64,000 nucleotides of DNA from JBBQWS01 sp038210415 (lineage in GTDB: Bacteria; Actinomycetota; Actinomycetes; Prado026), in assembly GCA_038210415.1 (NCBI GenBank), contig JBBQWS010000007.1, forward strand, positions 1-64,000, read 5' to 3'. A model generated the notes under the pieces. It saw only the letters and a list, made by a program, of their open reading frames with translations. It did no database searches and was not told the DNA's origin. The position numbers and the translations under genes were made by a program. Below are positions 17,655 to 25,979 of the stretch, one piece after another (positions within the stretch are counted from its first letter, which is position 1; each line of letters opens with the position of its first letter).

Positions 17655-18590
17655 TCATCCTCCTGCAGTCGGGCGTCGGCGGGGACGAGCCTTGAGCGTC
17701 GTCGTCGGCAGGGCTGGGGCGGCGAGCCGTTCCCCGTTGTGGCCGATCACCGAACCGAACCGCGCATTCGGCCCGGCCGCCCACTCCGCGCGAGCCTGGG
17801 TGATCTCGTCGTGGCTGCGGCCCACGAAGTTCCACCACATCAACAGGTCCTCCTCGAACGGTGCGCCGCCGAGAAGCAGCACCGTGGCCGCGGAGTCGGC
17901 CGTCAGCGCGAGCTCGGTTCGGCTACCGCCGAGGTAGAGCAGCGAACCGGCGTCGAGCGGGACGCCGTCGGCCGTCGCGGATCCTGCCAACAGCAGCACC
18001 GCGTGCTCGAAGCCGGCGTCGAGCGGCACTCTGCCCCGCGACGACGCAGACAGCCGCAGCTCCGCGCCGACGACGGGCGAGTAGGTCCGGGCAGGGGATG
18101 ACGCCCCGTCGATGGTGCCGAGCAGGACGGTGGCGCGCATCGGGCCGTCGGACCACGTCGGCAGGTCGGCGTGGTGCTCGAAGTGCGGGGCCTGGTGCCG
18201 GTCGCTGTCAGGCAGCGCGACCCACAGCTGGACGCCGTGCAGCGGTACGACCGCTCCGGCCGACTCCTCGGAGTGCGCGATCCCGTGGCCGCTGGTCATG
18301 AGGTTGAGCTCGCCGGGCCGGATCGTGGCCCGGCTCCCGAGACTGTCGAGGTGCTCGACGGTGCCCTGCAGCAACCAGCTCACGGTCTGCAACCCGGTGT
18401 GCGGGTGCGGCGGAACGTCCATGACGGACGCCCCGGGCGGCCGGGTCGGGCCGTAGTGGTCGACGAAGCACCACGGACCTACGCTGCGCACGTCACGGCC
18501 CGGCAGGGTGCGTCGGACCAGCATCGATCGCGGGCCGCCGAGGGGTACCTCGCGAGCCACCAGCCACTCGTGCGACGCGGAGACGTTCAC
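17655..18590 (-). CDS. Pirin family protein (first of a divergent pair)
   Basis: 311 residues, two cupin barrels. The N-terminal barrel holds the iron/metal-binding set: GPWCFVDHYGP, VPPHPHTGLQTVSWLLQG, GELNLMTSGHGIAHSEES. The C-terminal barrel is less conserved (HAVLLLAGSATADGVPLDAGSLLYLGG). Bacterial pirins act as quercetinases or redox-linked regulators; which applies here is unknown. Start GTG at 18590 lies only 24 bp from the start of a second pirin gene on the other strand, so both are driven from one tiny intergenic region and are likely leaderless or nearly so. Confidence 0.88.
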   Translation of the reverse strand: MNVSASHEWLVAREVPLGGPRSMLVRRTLPGRDVRSVGPWCFVDHYGPTRPPGASVMDVPPHPHTGLQTVSWLLQGTVEHLDSLGSRATIRPGELNLMTSGHGIAHSEESAGAVVPLHGVQLWVALPDSDRHQAPHFEHHADLPTWSDGPMRATVLLGTIDGASSPARTYSPVVGAELRLSASSRGRVPLDAGFEHAVLLLAGSATADGVPLDAGSLLYLGGSRTELALTADSAATVLLLGGAPFEEDLLMWWNFVGRSHDEITQARAEWAAGPNARFGSVIGHNGERLAAPALPTTTLKARPRRRPTAGG

Positions 18591-18601
18591 GACGACAACG
18601 C

Positions 18602-18607
18602 TAGCCT
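18602..18607 (+). promoter_or_regulatory. -10 element of a leaderless promoter (pirin 2)
   Basis: TAGCCT ends 7 bases before the ATG of the second pirin gene, leaving no room for a ribosome site. The same spacing is seen before pntAa (TAGTGT, 26855-26860), upp (TAGCCT on the minus strand, 30796-30801), the TauE gene (CACAAT on the minus strand, 26761-26766), the HerA-like gene (TACCCT, 62177-62182) and tRNA-Ser(CGA) (TAGCCT, 31850-31855). Confidence 0.65.
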
Positions 18608-18614
18608 GGTCGGC

Positions 18615-19376
18615 ATGAACGACCTCACACCGAACGTGGACGTCCGCCGCTCCGGGGAGCGTCCCGCCACGCGGATCGACTGGCTCGACTCCAAGCACTC
18701 GTTCTCCTTCGGGCAGCACTACGACCAGGCGAACACCCACCACGGGCTGCTGCTGGTCAACAACGACGACATCGTCAGGGCCGGCTCCGGTTTCGAGACG
18801 CACCCGCACCGCGACATGGAGATCGTCACCTGGGTGCTGCAAGGGTCCCTCGTCCACCAGGACTCCACCGGTCACTCCGGTCTGATCTACCCCGGCCTGG
18901 CCCAGCGGATGAGCGCGGGCCGCGGCATCCTGCACTCGGAGAAGAACGACTCGTGGCGGTTGCAGGGCGACCCGCACTCCGAGCCGGTGCACTTCGTCCA
19001 GATGTGGGTCGTGCCCGACGAGACCGGCATCACCCCCGGGTACGAGCAGCTCGAGATCGACGGCGAGCTGCTGGCCGGCGGTCTCGTCCCGGTCGCCTCG
19101 GGCATGGCCCGGCACGAGGGGCAGTCGGCGATCCGGATCCGCAACCGGTACGCGGCCCTGCACGCGGCACGCCTGCAGCCGGGTCAGTCGGTCGAGCTGC
19201 CGGACGCGCCGTTCCTGCACCTGTTCGTCGCCCGCGGTGCGGTCGCCCTAGAAGGCGCCGTCCCGCTGGCGAGTGGGGACGCAGTGCGGTTCACGGACAT
19301 CGGCGGGCAGCGGGTCATCGCGAGCGAGCCGGCCGAGATCCTCGTCTGGGAGATGCACGCGACGCTGGCGGCCTGA
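18615..19376 (+). CDS. Pirin family protein (second of a divergent pair)
   Basis: 253 residues, the shorter YhhW-like class. Cupin signature: HSFSFGQHYDQANTHHGLLLVNNDD, FETHPHRDMEIVTWVLQG and GLAQRMSAGRGILHSEKN, giving the usual His/His/His/Glu metal site. Family members show quercetin dioxygenase activity in vitro. The ATG has no ribosome site but has TAGCCT 7 bases upstream, so the mRNA is probably leaderless. Divergent from the other pirin gene, with only 24 bp between their start codons. Confidence 0.9.
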   Translation: MNDLTPNVDVRRSGERPATRIDWLDSKHSFSFGQHYDQANTHHGLLLVNNDDIVRAGSGFETHPHRDMEIVTWVLQGSLVHQDSTGHSGLIYPGLAQRMSAGRGILHSEKNDSWRLQGDPHSEPVHFVQMWVVPDETGITPGYEQLEIDGELLAGGLVPVASGMARHEGQSAIRIRNRYAALHAARLQPGQSVELPDAPFLHLFVARGAVALEGAVPLASGDAVRFTDIGGQRVIASEPAEILVWEMHATLAA

Positions 19377-19394
19377 CCGACTTCAGGCCGACCA

Positions 19395-20396
19395 CTACGC
19401 GCCGGTCTCGTGGGGGTAGACCAGCCGGATCTGGCGCCGCACCTCGTCCATGGTTGCCATGATCGCGAGCGTCTCGTCGAGCGGCATGCCTGGGCTCTCG
19501 GTGAGTCCTCGACTCAGGCAGCCGGCCACCTCAGCGGCCTGGTAACCCATGCCGCGTCCGGTGTGCGGCTCGTTGAACTCCTCGACGCGACCGTCGCGGT
19601 GGATCAGCCGGAAAGTCGTCGGCGCGTACCAGGTCGAGTCGATCTCGATCCGGGCTTCGGTCCCGGCGACGAAAGCACAGGTCGCCGTCGCGGCCTCCAG
19701 GGTGGTCGTCAGCACCGCGTGCTGGCCCTCGGCGTACTGCAGCAGGACCGAGGTCTGCGCATCGACGCCTGTCGCGGTGCGGTTGCTGACGGCGGTGACC
19801 TGCTCGGGGGAGCCGAAGATCCACGACGCGAAAGACATCGGGTAGATGCCGAGGTCGAGCAGCGCTCCACCGCCGAGCTCGGGCGCGAAGAGCCGGTGCG
19901 TCGGGTCGTACGCGAACCACTGGCCATGGTCGGCGAAGACGGTGCGTAGCTCACCAAGGATGCCCGACTCGATGAGCGACCGGATCCGGACCATGTGGGG
20001 CAGGAACCGGGTCCACATCGCCTCCATCAGGAAGACGCCCCGGGCGCGCGCCGCGTCGACCAGCTCGGCCGCCTCGGCGGCGTTCATGGTGAAGGGCTTC
20101 TCGACCAGGACCGCCTTGCCGGCCTCGATCGCCCGCAGGGCCGACGCGTGGTGGTCCGGGTGCGGCGTCGCTATGTACACGACGTCGACCTCGGGATCCT
20201 CGACGAGGTCGCCGTAGCTCGCGTGCCGGTTCGGGACGGCGAACGCGTCGGCGAAGCTGTCAGCCGAGTCCCGGCTCCTCGACCCGACCGCCTGGACGAC
20301 ATGGCCGGGCAGCTCCGCCAGGTCGGTCGCAAAGAGCCTGGCGATGAGGCCGGTCCCGACCAGGCCCCATCGAAGGGGCGGCGCACTGGTTGTCAT
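19395..20396 (-). CDS. Gfo/Idh/MocA-type NAD(P)-dependent oxidoreductase
   Basis: 333 residues. N-terminal Rossmann fold: LRWGLVGTGLIARLFATDL with GxGxxA-type nucleotide loop; then VDVVYIATPHPDHHASALRAIEAGKAVLVEKPFTMN with the conserved EKP lysine, and a C-terminal alpha/beta substrate domain starting at LMEAMWTRFLPH. The closest functional class is trans-1,2-dihydrobenzene-1,2-diol or sugar dehydrogenases; substrate cannot be fixed. It is convergent with the pirin gene and divergent from the HipA-like gene. Confidence 0.9.
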   Translation of the reverse strand: MTTSAPPLRWGLVGTGLIARLFATDLAELPGHVVQAVGSRSRDSADSFADAFAVPNRHASYGDLVEDPEVDVVYIATPHPDHHASALRAIEAGKAVLVEKPFTMNAAEAAELVDAARARGVFLMEAMWTRFLPHMVRIRSLIESGILGELRTVFADHGQWFAYDPTHRLFAPELGGGALLDLGIYPMSFASWIFGSPEQVTAVSNRTATGVDAQTSVLLQYAEGQHAVLTTTLEAATATCAFVAGTEARIEIDSTWYAPTTFRLIHRDGRVEEFNEPHTGRGMGYQAAEVAGCLSRGLTESPGMPLDETLAIMATMDEVRRQIRLVYPHETGA

Positions 20397-20466
20397 GCGT
20401 GCAGTCTGGTGGTGGCGGGAGCAGAGTGCCAGGAGCGAGCACGGCCCCCGAGTAGCATCGCCACTC

Positions 20467-21303
20467 GTGCTGCCCCACGTCACGGCCACCCGGTACGTCA
20501 CCCCGCTGCGCGAGGGCGGGTCGTTGCCCGGGCTGATGGAGGCCGACGACCTGGGCACGTACGTCGTGAAGTTCCACGGGGCCGGGCAGGGGCGCAAGGC
20601 TCTCGTCGCCGAGGTGGTGTGTGGAGAGCTGGCGCGGCTGCTCGGCCTCGCCGCTCCGGACCTGGTCACCGTCGACCTGGACCCCGCGCTGGCAGCGGGT
20701 GAACCGGACCAGGAGGTGCAGGACCTGTTGCGCGCGAGCGCCGGGCTGAACCTCGGCGTCGACTACCTCCCTGGCTCGCTCGACTTCGACGCCGCGGCGT
20801 TCGACGTCACACCCGAGCTGGCCGGGCAGGTGCTCTGGTTCGACGCGTTGACCGGCAATGTCGACCGCTCGTGGCGCAACCCCAACCTGCTGTACTGGCA
20901 CCGCAGGACCTGGCTCATCGACCACGGGGCGGCGCTGACTTTTCATCACCGGTGGAGCTCGGCCGACTCGTTCGCCACCAAGGCGTACGACGCCACCGCG
21001 CACGCGCTGATCGGCTTCGCACCGGACGTCGTCGCTGCCGACGCACACCTCGGCCCGCTCGTCTCGGCGGAGGTCCTGCGAACGGCGGCCGCCGCGGTTC
21101 CGCAGGAGTGGCTCGCGGGCGAGGACGGGTTCGACTCCGTAGCGGCTGTGCGCGACACCTACGTGGGCATCTTGGCCGGACGGCTCCGCGAGCGGTCGAC
21201 CTGGTTGCCGGGAATCGTCGCCGAGGCCGCGGCCGGCCACCCTCGGGTACGCGTGGAGTCCCCGGACCGGGCGTCCCGCCGGCCGGCCTGGGTACGACCG
21301 TGA
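20467..21303 (+). CDS. HipA-like kinase-fold protein
   Basis: 278 residues, HipA_C-like kinase domain without the usual HipA N-terminal extension. Seen: TYVVKFHGAGQGRKALVAEVVCGELARLLGL (nucleotide and helix region), FDALTGNVDRSWRNPNLL (the D..N..DR catalytic type) and WLIDHGAAL (metal-binding DxG). The GTG start has TAGCAT 8 bases upstream and no ribosome site. It overlaps a DUF3037 gene by 4 nt. HipA toxins phosphorylate tRNA synthetases, but there is no HipB antitoxin here, so a toxin role is not supported; the partner is DUF3037. Confidence 0.85.
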   Translation: MLPHVTATRYVTPLREGGSLPGLMEADDLGTYVVKFHGAGQGRKALVAEVVCGELARLLGLAAPDLVTVDLDPALAAGEPDQEVQDLLRASAGLNLGVDYLPGSLDFDAAAFDVTPELAGQVLWFDALTGNVDRSWRNPNLLYWHRRTWLIDHGAALTFHHRWSSADSFATKAYDATAHALIGFAPDVVAADAHLGPLVSAEVLRTAAAAVPQEWLAGEDGFDSVAAVRDTYVGILAGRLRERSTWLPGIVAEAAAGHPRVRVESPDRASRRPAWVRP

Positions 21304-21704
21304 CCGCCGCTGCACCGCGGCATGCTTTCGAGTACTCCGTGCTCCGTGTCGTGCCGAGGGTCGAGCGCGGCGAGAGCGTCAACGCTGGGGTGCTTCTCTA
21401 CTGCCGGCCGCTGGACTACCTCGGCTGCCGGGTGAGTCTGGACCGGGACCGGGTGCGCGCGCTCGACCCGTCGGCCGACTGGGACGCGGTGGAGCAGCTG
21501 CTGTTCGCCTTCGTCGACACCTGCTCTGCTGGTCCCGAGGCCGGGCCAGCCGGTCTGGAGGACATCGGCCGCCGGTTCCGCTGGCTCACCGCCCCGCGCA
21601 GCACCGTGGTGCAACCGGGTCCGATCCATACCGGCCTGACCAGCGCCCCCGCGGCCGAGCTCGACCGGCTGCTGGCCCGCCTCGTCCACCCCCTCCCCAC
21701 CTGA
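21300..21704 (+). CDS. DUF3037 protein, partner of the HipA-like kinase
   Basis: 134 residues. Family features: FEYSVLRVVPRVERGESVNAGVLLYC, then LDYLGCRVSLDRDRVRALDP, and a C-terminal block containing GRRFRWLTAPRSTVVQPGP. GTGA overlap with the kinase stop means coupled translation. DUF3037 genes regularly pair with HipA-like kinases; what the pair does is unknown. It might be the kinase substrate or inhibitor (speculation). Confidence 0.85.
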   Translation: MTAAAPRHAFEYSVLRVVPRVERGESVNAGVLLYCRPLDYLGCRVSLDRDRVRALDPSADWDAVEQLLFAFVDTCSAGPEAGPAGLEDIGRRFRWLTAPRSTVVQPGPIHTGLTSAPAAELDRLLARLVHPLPT

Positions 21705-21725
21705 CCGGCGCTCCCCCTCCTTCGT

Positions 21726-21787
21726 GTTGATCTTGAGCATTGCGTGGACGACACGCCGATGCGGGCCCTGCAATGCTCAAGATCAAC
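21726..21787. repeat. Perfect 18-bp inverted repeat (large hairpin) between convergent genes
   Basis: GTTGATCTTGAGCATTGC at 21726-21743 pairs perfectly with its complement at 21770-21787 around a 26-nt loop. The arms are much more A/T-rich than the surrounding DNA. It lies between the convergent DUF3037 and DinB genes, so it may stop transcription from both sides, though no T-run follows. It could alternatively be one copy of a dispersed palindromic element. Confidence 0.75.
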
Positions 21788-21806
21788 AGGAAAGTGGGGG
21801 TGTCGC

Positions 21807-22328
21807 TCAGAGGGACTGTTCGGCGTCGCGGACGTGGTGGAGCACGTCGTGGAGCATGTACCGGCCCATGCTGCCCACCGAGAACGAGGCGCCGTCACTG
21901 CGCCGGCCGGGGCGGGCGAGGGCTGTCGCGCCGAGGCCGTCGTAGACCGCGGCCAGGGCATCGGCGGCAGCGACGAGCTCGGCCCCGACGGTTCGCGCGT
22001 CCGTGCGGCCGTACCTCACGGCGGACGTGTCGGGGTCCCAGTCGGCGAACAGCGGGTCGTCCTCGGACAGCATCAGCAGCGTGCGGTCGCGGTATCGGCG
22101 CAGTACGTCGCGCACGTGCTCGGCGTACTCGACCGGGGACCAGGTGTCGGGTGCCGGACGCGTGCTGATCGCGGCGTCGTCGGCGTGCTCGTCGAGCAGG
22201 AGCTGCCAGGTGCGTCCGGCGCTACGCACCAGCCCCGCCAGCTCGCGGTCGTCGAGGTCGCGGACGTCGACCCCGCACTCGTCGCACGAGGTCTGCAGGA
22301 CGAAGGTCCAGTCGCGTCCGTCTCCCAT
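21807..22328 (-). CDS. DinB-family protein (putative metal-dependent hydrolase/transferase fold)
   Basis: 173 residues, four-helix DinB/MDMPI-like bundle. Seen: WQLLLDEHADDAAISTRPAPDTWSPVEYAEHVRDVLRRY with the first helix-bundle His, and the C-terminal GRYMLHDVLHHVRDAEQSL with the second His pair. Such proteins include mycothiol-dependent enzymes and many of unknown role. It begins 10 bp after the glucosidase gene on the same strand and may be co-transcribed with it. Confidence 0.82.
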   Translation of the reverse strand: MGDGRDWTFVLQTSCDECGVDVRDLDDRELAGLVRSAGRTWQLLLDEHADDAAISTRPAPDTWSPVEYAEHVRDVLRRYRDRTLLMLSEDDPLFADWDPDTSAVRYGRTDARTVGAELVAAADALAAVYDGLGATALARPGRRSDGASFSVGSMGRYMLHDVLHHVRDAEQSL

Positions 22329-22338
22329 GCGGCGCAGC

Positions 22339-24003
22339 CTACGTGCGGAGCCAGGCGGCGGACTGACCGGGCAGCATGCCCGCCGGCCCCTGGACCCTCC
22401 CCGACTGCGCAACCGTCGTGCCCCACTCCGGCGGGAGCTCGAACGGCTGCTCGTCGAAGACCACGACGCAGGTGAGCCGGCCGCGCCGGAACGCCAGGAC
22501 GTCGTCGCGGCCTGCGACCTGGAGCCACTCCAGCGGTTGTGTGCGGTCGCCGGCCAGCTCGCGGCGAAGCCGCAACGTCGCCCGGTAGAGCGTGAGCACC
22601 GACTCCGGGTCCTGCTCCTGGACGTCGACCGCATACGGCGCGAACCAGGCCGGCTGGGGAAGCCACGGCGGCGCCGGGTTCGGCCCGGCGGCGAAGCCGA
22701 ACGACGGCGCCGACGAACACCACGGCAGCGGGACCCGGCACCCGTCCCGGCCGAACTCGGTGTGGCCGGACCGCTTCCAGATGGGGTCCTGGCGGGCGCC
22801 GTCGGGCAGCTCCATGACCTCGGGGAGCCCGAGCTCCTCGCCCTGGTATAGGTACACCGACCCGGGTAGGGCGAGCAGCAGGAGCAGGGCGGCTCTCGCC
22901 CGCCGCGTGCCCAGCGCCACGTCGACGGGACCTCGGGCGCGCGTGCTGGCCGCTGGGTCCGCGTCGACCTCCACCTCCAGCGGCTGCTCCTGGCCGTACC
23001 TCGTGACCACCCGGTGCACGTCGTGGTTCGAGAGCGTCCAGGTCATCACGGCGCCCGTCGACGCGATCTGGCTCAGCCCCCGCTCGATCGCGGCCCGAAC
23101 GGACGAAGCCCGCCACGGCTGGACGAGCAGATCGAAGAAGAAGGCCTGCGGGAGCTCGTCGGGCCGCAGGTAGTGGGCGAGGTCTGCGACGTCGGCGACC
23201 CAGATCTCGCCGACGAGGACCAGGTCGCCGTCGTACGAGTCGGAGATCGCCCGCCAGCGCCGGTAGACCTCGTGCACCTCGGGCTGGTTCCACATCGCTG
23301 GGTTCGGCAACGGGTGCCCGTCGGCGTCCATGCGACCGTCCGGCAGGGCCGCGTCCTTGACCAGCCCGTGCGCGACGTCGATCCGGAACCCGTCGACGCC
23401 GCGTTCGAACCAGAACCGCAGGATGCTCTCGAAGAGGTCGCCGACCGCGGGGTTGCGCCAGTCGAAGTCGGGCTGAGCCGGGTCGAAGAGGTGGAGGTAC
23501 CACTGGCCGGGCATCCCGTCGGCCTCGGTGACCCGCGTCCAGGCCGACCCGCCGAACACGCCCCGCCAGTTGTTGGGCGGCTCGGAACCGTCGGGACCAC
23601 GCCCTTCGCGGAACAGAAACCGTGCGCGTTCGGAACCGCCCGGCGCGCCGGCGAGGGCGGCGACGAACCACGGATGGGCGCTCGAGCAGTGGTTGGGCAC
23701 GAGGTCGAGCAGCAGCTTGAGCCCGCGAGCGTGGCAGTCGGCCAGCAGGGCGTCGAACTCGCCCAGGTCGCCGTAGTCGGGCTCGATGTCGGTGTAGTCC
23801 GCGACGTCGTAGCCATGGTCGGCCTGCGGCGACGGGTAGCAGGGGTTGAGCCAGAGCCCGTCGACGCCGAGCGCGTGGACGTAGTCGAGCCGTGACCGCA
23901 GGCCGGCCAGGTCGCCGATGCCGTCGCCGCGGGAGTCGGCGAACGAGCGGACGTAGACCTGGTAGATCACGGCGTCGCGCCACCACGCGTCGGACATGGA
24001 CAT
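22339..24003 (-). CDS. GH13 alpha-glucosidase / oligo-1,6-glucosidase
   Basis: 554 residues, cytosolic (no signal). Retaining glycosidase cutting alpha-linked glucose from oligosaccharides. Conserved regions: DLVPNH (residues ~100-105), nucleophile Asp209 in DGFRIDVAHG, acid/base Glu266 in LVLVGEIWVAD, and Asp328 in LSNHDVHR. Opening WWRDAVIYQVYVRSFADSRGDGIGDL is typical of GH13 subfamilies with alpha-glucosidases. ATG at 24003 has GAGGAG four bases upstream; a second ATG two codons later is possible. No sugar transporter or LacI regulator adjoins. Confidence 0.93.
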   Translation of the reverse strand: MSMSDAWWRDAVIYQVYVRSFADSRGDGIGDLAGLRSRLDYVHALGVDGLWLNPCYPSPQADHGYDVADYTDIEPDYGDLGEFDALLADCHARGLKLLLDLVPNHCSSAHPWFVAALAGAPGGSERARFLFREGRGPDGSEPPNNWRGVFGGSAWTRVTEADGMPGQWYLHLFDPAQPDFDWRNPAVGDLFESILRFWFERGVDGFRIDVAHGLVKDAALPDGRMDADGHPLPNPAMWNQPEVHEVYRRWRAISDSYDGDLVLVGEIWVADVADLAHYLRPDELPQAFFFDLLVQPWRASSVRAAIERGLSQIASTGAVMTWTLSNHDVHRVVTRYGQEQPLEVEVDADPAASTRARGPVDVALGTRRARAALLLLLALPGSVYLYQGEELGLPEVMELPDGARQDPIWKRSGHTEFGRDGCRVPLPWCSSAPSFGFAAGPNPAPPWLPQPAWFAPYAVDVQEQDPESVLTLYRATLRLRRELAGDRTQPLEWLQVAGRDDVLAFRRGRLTCVVVFDEQPFELPPEWGTTVAQSGRVQGPAGMLPGQSAAWLRT

Positions 24004-24156
24004 GGATCTCCTCGCAGGGCCGGGCTGAACCGCTTGCAGACTCTCGCGCACGCGCCTGCCCGAGTCCAGTCCCCATCCCGGACCGGTCGGATCGATGGCA
24101 GACTCGTCAACGCTCAGGTGACCGCCGCCTGACCGGGGCCGCCGATCGGACGCATC

Positions 24157-25524
24157 GTGGATCTCGACCGCTGGCTGCGTGAGGCCCGCCAGAGTCACGA
24201 CGCGTGGATGGGCACGTTCTCCGAGTTCGTCCCCCACCCGGTGCTCGACGTCAGCGACGAAGCCCTGGCCGGGCCGTTCGCCGAGCTGACCGAGCGGCTG
24301 CGCGACAACTATCCCTTTGGTCACCCCTCGTACGCCGGCCAGATGCTCACGCCGCCGCACCCGGTGGCGATGGTCGGCTACCTCGCTGCCATGCAGGTCA
24401 ACCCGAACAACCATGCCCTCGACGGCGGGCCGGCCACGGCGCAGATGGAGAAGGAGGTTGTGGCAGGGCTCGCCGACATGTTCGGCCTTCCCGAGCACCT
24501 CGGTCACCTGACCTCCAGCGGCACCATCGCCAACCTCGAGGCGCTCTATGTCGCCCGCGAGACGCACCCCGGGCGCGGCATCGCGTACAGCGCCGACGCG
24601 CACTACACCCATGCCCGGATGTGCCGGGTGCTCGGCGTTCCCGGGTTCGCGGTCGACGTCGACGCGGCGGGTCGCATCGACGTCGCCGCCCTCGAGACGG
24701 CGCTGCGGACGCTGGACATCGGCACCGTCGTGGTCACCCTCGGTACGACCGGGCTGGGCGCCGTCGATCCTCTCGACCGGGTGCTCGACGTGGCGGCCGC
24801 TCACGGCGCCCGGGTGCACGTCGATGCTGCCTACGGCGGCTTCTTCCGGCTGATCGCCGACGACTCGGCCGACGGGGTGCGGCCCGCGCCCTGGCTCGCG
24901 ACCGGACGTGCCGACTCGATCGTGGTCGACCCGCACAAGCACGGCCTCCAGCCGTACGGCTGCGGCGCGGTGTTGTTCCGCGACCCGGCCGTCGGGCGCT
25001 TCTACGCTCACGACTCGCCGTACACCTACTTCACGTCGGACGAGCTCCACCTCGGTGAGATCTCGCTCGAGTGCAGTCGCGCGGGTGCCGCCGCGGCAGC
25101 GCTGTGGCTGACCCTGCAGGTCTTCCCGTTGACCGCGGACGGGCTGGGAGCAGTGCTTCGGCCCGGCCGCCGCGCGGCTCTGCGCTGGGCCGACCTGCTG
25201 CGGGAATCGAGCTCGCTGGCGCTGTACCAGGATCCCGAGCTCGACATCGTGACGTACCTGCCGCAGGTCGGCTCGGGACTGCTCTCCGCCCTTGATGCGA
25301 CCTCGGCCGCCGTGCTGGCCCGCGGGATGTCCGACCCGGTCGACCCGGTGTTCCTCGCGACGTACTCCGTCCCGGCCGCCGCGCTGAGGGCCCGGGGGCA
25401 CGCTGTCGTGGCCGACGTCGAGCAGGGCAGAATCCTGCGCAGCGTGCTGATGAAGCCCGAGGCCGACCTGGCGGTCGAAGCGCTGCATGCCCGGGTGACC
25501 GCCCTAGTAGCGCAGGAGAGCTGA
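24157..25524 (+). CDS. Pyridoxal-dependent decarboxylase (group II, PF00282 type)
   Basis: 455 residues. PLP enzyme of the aromatic-amino-acid/glutamate decarboxylase fold; cytosolic. Seen: HLTSSGTIANLEALYVAR, Asp223 in HVDAAYGGFF (pyridine-ring contact) and the Schiff-base Lys261 in DPHKHGLQPYG. Start is GTG at 24157 with no strong ribosome site. It overlaps an SRPBCC gene by one base (TGATG), so they are translated together. The amino-acid substrate is not predictable from sequence alone; sulfinoalanine, aspartate or aromatic amino acids are all possible. Confidence 0.88.
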   Translation: MDLDRWLREARQSHDAWMGTFSEFVPHPVLDVSDEALAGPFAELTERLRDNYPFGHPSYAGQMLTPPHPVAMVGYLAAMQVNPNNHALDGGPATAQMEKEVVAGLADMFGLPEHLGHLTSSGTIANLEALYVARETHPGRGIAYSADAHYTHARMCRVLGVPGFAVDVDAAGRIDVAALETALRTLDIGTVVVTLGTTGLGAVDPLDRVLDVAAAHGARVHVDAAYGGFFRLIADDSADGVRPAPWLATGRADSIVVDPHKHGLQPYGCGAVLFRDPAVGRFYAHDSPYTYFTSDELHLGEISLECSRAGAAAAALWLTLQVFPLTADGLGAVLRPGRRAALRWADLLRESSSLALYQDPELDIVTYLPQVGSGLLSALDATSAAVLARGMSDPVDPVFLATYSVPAAALRARGHAVVADVEQGRILRSVLMKPEADLAVEALHARVTALVAQES

Positions 25525-25961
25525 TGCCCAGAGACAAGGCCACCGCCACCACGGTGATCGAGGCCCCCGTCGACGAGGTCGTGGCCATCATCCGCGACGT
25601 GAGCAGCCAGGCCCTGTGGGTCAAGGAGGTCACGGCGGTCGAGCTGCTGGAGGAGTACGAGGACGGCACGCCCGCCACTGCGCGGTTCGAGGTGACCACG
25701 GGGATCGGGGCCGACCACTACACCCTTGAGTACGAGCACGCGGACGACGGCATGACCTGGACGATGCTTCAGGGCCACCAGCAGAAGGCGCAGGACGGTT
25801 CGTACGAGCTGCGCGAGATGGGGGCCGATCGCACCGAGGTGACACTCACGCTGGGCATCGACCACTCGATCCACGCGCCGGGGTTCATCCGGAGGCGGAT
25901 CTTCGCCGGAGTCGTACAGGGAACCCTTGCCGGCCTCAAGTCGTATGTCGAGTCCCCCTGA
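25524..25961 (+). CDS. SRPBCC (START/Bet v1-like) ligand-binding protein
   Basis: 145 residues. Typical pattern of the actinomycete SRPBCC family: TTVIEAPVDEVVAIIRD at the start, WVKEVTAVELLEEYEDGTPATARFEV in the sheet, and the long C-terminal helix GVVQGTLAGLKSYVES. It binds a hydrophobic ligand or acts as a cyclase/dehydratase-like fold; no substrate can be named. Start codon overlaps the decarboxylase stop (TGATG), indicating coupled expression. Confidence 0.85.
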   Translation: MPRDKATATTVIEAPVDEVVAIIRDVSSQALWVKEVTAVELLEEYEDGTPATARFEVTTGIGADHYTLEYEHADDGMTWTMLQGHQQKAQDGSYELREMGADRTEVTLTLGIDHSIHAPGFIRRRIFAGVVQGTLAGLKSYVESP

Positions 25962-25979
25962 CCCTGCGCCCGCCACGAC

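Noticed and set aside
20467..21704. HipBA toxin-antitoxin system
   Set aside because: No HipB helix-turn-helix gene; the kinase lacks the standard HipA N-terminal segment.
24004..25488. Long N-terminal extension of the GH13 frame
   Set aside because: Antisense to the decarboxylase gene; the GH13 domain starts at residue 8 from the chosen ATG with a ribosome site.
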